Assembly (NCBI RefSeq): GCF_017877355.1
Contig: NZ_JAGIPR010000009.1
Location: forward strand, 62,001 to 126,000
Reading direction: 5' to 3'
DNA: 64,000 bases
Source of the DNA: Chryseobacterium jejuense
GTDB taxonomy: Bacteria > Bacteroidota > Bacteroidia > Flavobacteriales > Weeksellaceae
Below, piece after piece: positions 61,219 to 64,000 of this stretch (position 1 is its first letter; every line of letters starts with the position of its first letter). The position numbers were made by a program, and so were the translations under genes. The notes beneath the pieces are model-generated. The model worked only from the letters and a program-made list of their open reading frames with translations, was not told where the DNA came from and did no database searches.

Positions 61219-61497
61219 ATGGCAAGATCACTTAAGAAAGGACCGTTCATTCATCATACTTTAGATAAGAAGGTTCAGGCAAATATAGAGTCTGGTAAGA
61301 AGACAGTTATCAAAACTTGGTCTAGAGCATCGATGATCTCTCCGGACTTCGTAGGACAAACTATTGCTGTACACAACGGGAAATCTTTTATCCCAGTTTA
61401 TGTTACAGAAAACATGGTTGGTCACAAGTTAGGCGAATTTTCTCCAACAAGATCTTTCAGAGGTCATGGTGGTAACAAAAACAAAGGAAGCAGATAA
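61219..61497 (+). CDS. rpsS: 30S ribosomal protein S19
   Basis: 92 residues, MARSLKKGPFIHHTLDKKVQ and GKSFIPVYVTENMVGHKLGEFSPTR. 2 bp after rplB. Confidence 0.97.
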   Translation: MARSLKKGPFIHHTLDKKVQANIESGKKTVIKTWSRASMISPDFVGQTIAVHNGKSFIPVYVTENMVGHKLGEFSPTRSFRGHGGNKNKGSR

Positions 61498-61499
61498 TC

Positions 61500-61898
61500 A
61501 TGGGATCAAGAAAACAAGATAGTTCAATCGCAAGAAAAGAAGCTAACAAAGACGTTGTAAAAGCTTCATTAAATAATTGCCCATCTTCTCCAAGAAAAAT
61601 GAGATTAGTAGTTGATATCATTAGAGGAGAACAGGTAGATAAAGCTCTTTATATCCTAAAATATTCAAAGAAGGATGCATCTAACAAGTTAGAGAAATTA
61701 CTTCTTTCTGCTATGGCAAACTGGCAGGCAAAAAACGAAGGTGCTGATATTGAGGAAGCTAACCTTATCGTTAAAGAAATCTTCGTGGATAGTGCAAGAC
61801 AATTGAAGAGACTAAGACCAGCTCCACAAGGTAGAGGGTATAGAATCAGAAAAAGATCTAACCACGTTACATTAATCTTAGGTAATAAAGAAAATTAA
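61500..61898 (+). CDS. rplV: 50S ribosomal protein L22
   Basis: 132 residues with the L22 core (SPRKMRLVVDIIRGEQVDKAL) and the tunnel hairpin RLRPAPQGRGYRIRKRSNH. The first ~20 residues are an unusual charged extension compared with E. coli. Confidence 0.96.
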   Translation: MGSRKQDSSIARKEANKDVVKASLNNCPSSPRKMRLVVDIIRGEQVDKALYILKYSKKDASNKLEKLLLSAMANWQAKNEGADIEEANLIVKEIFVDSARQLKRLRPAPQGRGYRIRKRSNHVTLILGNKEN

Positions 61899-61905
61899 TC
61901 AAGGT

Positions 61906-62655
61906 ATGGGACAGAAGACAAATCCAATTGGTAATAGATTAGGTATCATCAGAGGATGGGATTCTAACTGGTTTGGTGGAAACGATTATGGAGACAGAAT
62001 CGCTGAAGACTACAAAATCAGAAGATACCTTGAGGCTAGATTATCTAAAGGTGGTATTTCAAAAATCTATATTGAAAGAACACTAAAATTAGTAACAGTT
62101 ACAATTACTACTGCTAGACCGGGACTTATCATCGGTAAAGGAGGTCAGGAAGTTGATAAATTGAAGGAAGAATTGAAGAAACTTACAGGTAAGGATATTC
62201 AAATCAACATCTTCGAAATCAAAAGACCTGAATTAGATGCTGTACTAGTTGCTGATAGTATTTCTAAGCAAATTGAAAACAGAATTTCTTACAGAAGAGC
62301 TGTTAAAATGGCAATGGCAAGTACTATGAGAATGGGTGCTGAAGGTATCAAAGTTCAAATCTCTGGTAGATTGAACGGAGCTGAAATGGCAAGATCAGAA
62401 TCTTTCAAAGAAGGAAGAATTCCATTGTCAACTTTCAGAGCTGATATCGATTATCACTGGGCAGAAGCTCACACTACTTACGGTAGACTAGGGGTTAAAG
62501 TTTGGATCATGAAAGGTGAAGTTTACGGTAAAAGAGAACTTTCTCCACTAGTGGGACAACAGAAAAAAGGAGGTCAGTCAGACAGAGGAAACAGAGGAGG
62601 AGACAGAGACAACAGAAGACCTAGAAAAAACAACAACAATAACAATAATAATTAA
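61906..62655 (+). CDS. rpsC: 30S ribosomal protein S3
   Basis: 249 residues: MGQKTNPIGNRLGIIRGWDS, KH domain (ARPGLIIGKGGQEVDKLKEEL) and C-terminal domain (ISGRLNGAEMARSE ... HTTYGRLGVKVWIMKGEVYG). The tail is a low-complexity Gly/Arg/Asp stretch ending in eight Asn coded by AAC/AAT, an extension that S3 usually lacks. Confidence 0.97.
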   Translation: MGQKTNPIGNRLGIIRGWDSNWFGGNDYGDRIAEDYKIRRYLEARLSKGGISKIYIERTLKLVTVTITTARPGLIIGKGGQEVDKLKEELKKLTGKDIQINIFEIKRPELDAVLVADSISKQIENRISYRRAVKMAMASTMRMGAEGIKVQISGRLNGAEMARSESFKEGRIPLSTFRADIDYHWAEAHTTYGRLGVKVWIMKGEVYGKRELSPLVGQQKKGGQSDRGNRGGDRDNRRPRKNNNNNNNN

Positions 62656-62753
62656 AATTTTAGATTAGAAATTTTGAATTTTAAATTACCGTTACTTTTT
62701 TAAAATTAAAAAAAATCTAAAATCTAAAATCTAAAATCTAAAATTTAGAAATT
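62656..62753. repeat. 98-bp AT-rich repeat spacer inside the S10 operon
   Basis: Four perfect ATCTAAA heptads (62715-62742) face reversed TTTTAGATT copies near 62656-62668, so the spacer can fold into a hairpin with weak AT pairing. Other gaps in this operon are 2-22 bp. Confidence 0.75.
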
Positions 62754-63179
62754 ATGTTACAACCAAAAAGAACCAAATTCCGTAGAGTTCACAAGATGAA
62801 GATGAAGGGGAATGCCCAAAGAGGTAGTCAACTTGCTTACGGAACTTTTGGGATCAAAGCAACTGAGGGAGCTTGGATCACTGCAAGACAAATTGAAGCT
62901 GCTCGTATTGCTGCGACAAGATATATGAAGAGAGAAGGTCAACTATGGATCAAAATCTTCCCAGATAAGCCAATTACAAAGAAACCAGCGGAAGTACGTA
63001 TGGGTAAAGGTAAAGGTGCTGTTGAATACTGGGTAGCTGTAGTAAAACCAGGTAAAATTATGTTCGAAATCGGAGGTGTACCTTACGAAATCGCTAAGGA
63101 AGCTTTAAGACTTGCTGCACAAAAATTACCAGTAGTTACTAAATTCATCGTTGCTAACGATTTTGTTAAACCTCTATAA
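62754..63179 (+). CDS. rplP: 50S ribosomal protein L16
   Basis: 141 residues (MLQPKRTKFRRVHKMKMKG ... RMGKGKGAVEYWVAVVKPG). Begins right after the heptad-repeat spacer. Confidence 0.97.
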   Translation: MLQPKRTKFRRVHKMKMKGNAQRGSQLAYGTFGIKATEGAWITARQIEAARIAATRYMKREGQLWIKIFPDKPITKKPAEVRMGKGKGAVEYWVAVVKPGKIMFEIGGVPYEIAKEALRLAAQKLPVVTKFIVANDFVKPL

Positions 63180-63191
63180 TCTTTGAATACA

Positions 63192-63377
63192 ATGAAAAAA
63201 GCTGATATTAAAAATTTAAGCGCGGGTGATATTCAAACTCAATTAACTGAAGCAAAAGCTCAATATTCTAAATTGAAATTGGCTCATGCAATCAGCCCAA
63301 TTGAAAACCCGATTCAAATCAGAGATTTGAGAAAAGCAATCGCAAGACTAAACACTGAGTTAACTAACAAACAATAA
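63192..63377 (+). CDS. rpmC: 50S ribosomal protein L29
   Basis: 61 residues from the ATG at 63192 (MKKADIKNLSAGDIQTQL); a TTG nine bases earlier is in frame but gives a non-standard start. L29 lies at the tunnel exit beside L23. Confidence 0.95.
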   Translation: MKKADIKNLSAGDIQTQLTEAKAQYSKLKLAHAISPIENPIQIRDLRKAIARLNTELTNKQ

Positions 63378-63389
63378 TTTCATTTTACA

Positions 63390-63644
63390 ATGGATAGAAA
63401 TTTAAGAAAAGAAAGAATCGGAGTGGTTTCCAGCAATAAAATGGAAAAAACTATTGTTGTTAGTGAAACTACAAGAGTAAAGCACCCGATGTACGGTAAA
63501 TTCGTTTTGAAAACGAAAAAATATACTGCACACGACGAGAACAACGAATGCACAGAAGGTGATACAGTTCTTATCCAAGAAACTAGACCTTTGAGCAAGA
63601 GCAAGAGATGGAGATTAGTAAGAATCATTGAAAAAGCTAAGTAA
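63390..63644 (+). CDS. rpsQ: 30S ribosomal protein S17
   Basis: 84 residues (MDRNLRKERIGVVSSNKMEKTIVV ... DTVLIQETRPLSKSKRWRLVRIIEKAK). Confidence 0.97.
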   Translation: MDRNLRKERIGVVSSNKMEKTIVVSETTRVKHPMYGKFVLKTKKYTAHDENNECTEGDTVLIQETRPLSKSKRWRLVRIIEKAK

Positions 63645-63646
63645 TA

Positions 63647-64000
63647 ATGTTACAAACAGAATCAAGATTAAAAGTTGCTGATAACACAGGTGCTAAAGAA
63701 GTACTAGTTATTAGAGTTCTGGGAGGAACCAGAAGAAGATATGCTTCAGTTGGTGATAAAATCGTTGTTACGATCAAAGATTCTACACCATCAGGAAATG
63801 CAAAAAAAGGTCAGGTATCTAAAGCTGTAGTAGTAAGAACTAAAAAAGCAGTAAGAAGAAAAGATGGTTCATACATCAAATTTGACGACAATGCTTGTGT
63901 ATTACTAAACGCAGCAGGAGAAATGAGAGGAACACGTGTTTTCGGACCGGTTGCTCGTGAGTTGAGAGACAAAGAATATATGAAAATCATTTCATTAGCT
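63647..64000 (+). CDS. rplN: 50S ribosomal protein L14, 3' end beyond window
   Basis: 118 codons are present, starting MLQTESRLKVADNTGAKEVLVIRVLGG and ending in ELRDKEYMKIISLA. L14 is normally about 122 residues, so only the last few are missing. 2 bp after rpsQ. Confidence 0.96.
   Translation, partial: MLQTESRLKVADNTGAKEVLVIRVLGGTRRRYASVGDKIVVTIKDSTPSGNAKKGQVSKAVVVRTKKAVRRKDGSYIKFDDNACVLLNAAGEMRGTRVFGPVARELRDKEYMKIISLA

Overview
The window looks like chromosome of a Flavobacteriia member, most likely Chryseobacterium or a close relative (an inference from gene content, not a database result). Supporting signs: type IX secretion (T9SS) C-terminal sorting domains, many AT-rich intergenic regions, the Bacteroidota promoter pattern TTG-N16..20-TAnnTTTG in front of many genes, bacteriocin-like GG-leader peptides, and a str operon that ends in rpsJ and lacks tuf. 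No insertion sequence, prophage, rRNA or CRISPR array is visible.

Layout. 1-3.1 kb: three tandem paralogous secreted proteins on the minus strand (the first runs off the left edge). 3.3-4.9 kb: rpsT and four tRNA-Glu(UUC) genes. 5-9.9 kb: envelope block with a cell-wall amidase divergent from LptD, then RidA and a small membrane protein. 10-16 kb: HtrA protease, a TrhO-type tRNA hydroxylase with an extra C-terminal domain, 5-formyl-THF cyclo-ligase, a lipoprotein/membrane-protein pair and an Ala-rich lipoprotein. 16.2-20.7 kb: minus-strand block with an rRNA/tRNA methyltransferase, CPBP protease, LytTR regulator, membrane protein and RmuC. 20.8-28.7 kb: two-component system followed by a CzcCBA-type heavy-metal RND efflux operon. 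28.7-32.6 kb: DUF5995-like protein, a divergent pair of six-cysteine GG-leader peptides, secreted YciI-like protein, PncB and Dps. 32.7-36.6 kb: two polytopic membrane proteins (one GT-C-like) and a phosphodiesterase-type lipoprotein.

36.7-40.1 kb is the str operon (rpsL, rpsG, fusA, rpsJ). The S10 operon resumes at 58.8 kb with rplC, rplD, rplW, rplB, rpsS, rplV, rpsC, rplP, rpmC, rpsQ and the start of rplN. The 18.7 kb between rpsJ and rplC holds accessory genes: a siderophore-type TonB receptor and a low-affinity iron permease, large uncharacterised exported proteins, a full glycerol module (glpD, glpK, glpF, an outer-membrane protein and a divergent DeoR/GlpR regulator), and a LysR/rhodanese/GNAT cluster.

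Regulation that can be read directly: complete TTG/TAnnTTTG promoters before rpsT, tRNA-Glu, ridA, htrA, the 15.5 kb membrane protein, czcC, rpsL, glpD and rplC; tandem 11-bp repeats at the glpD transcription start that would suit GlpR; two perfect 12-bp repeats 21 bp apart upstream of the rhodanese promoter that would suit the adjacent LysR protein; and a duplicated promoter region shared by two unlinked small exported-protein genes. I did not find a clearly new multi-gene system. The best leads are the GG-leader peptide pair, the TrhO fusion, the split ribosomal superoperon and the unknown exported proteins at 43-51 kb.
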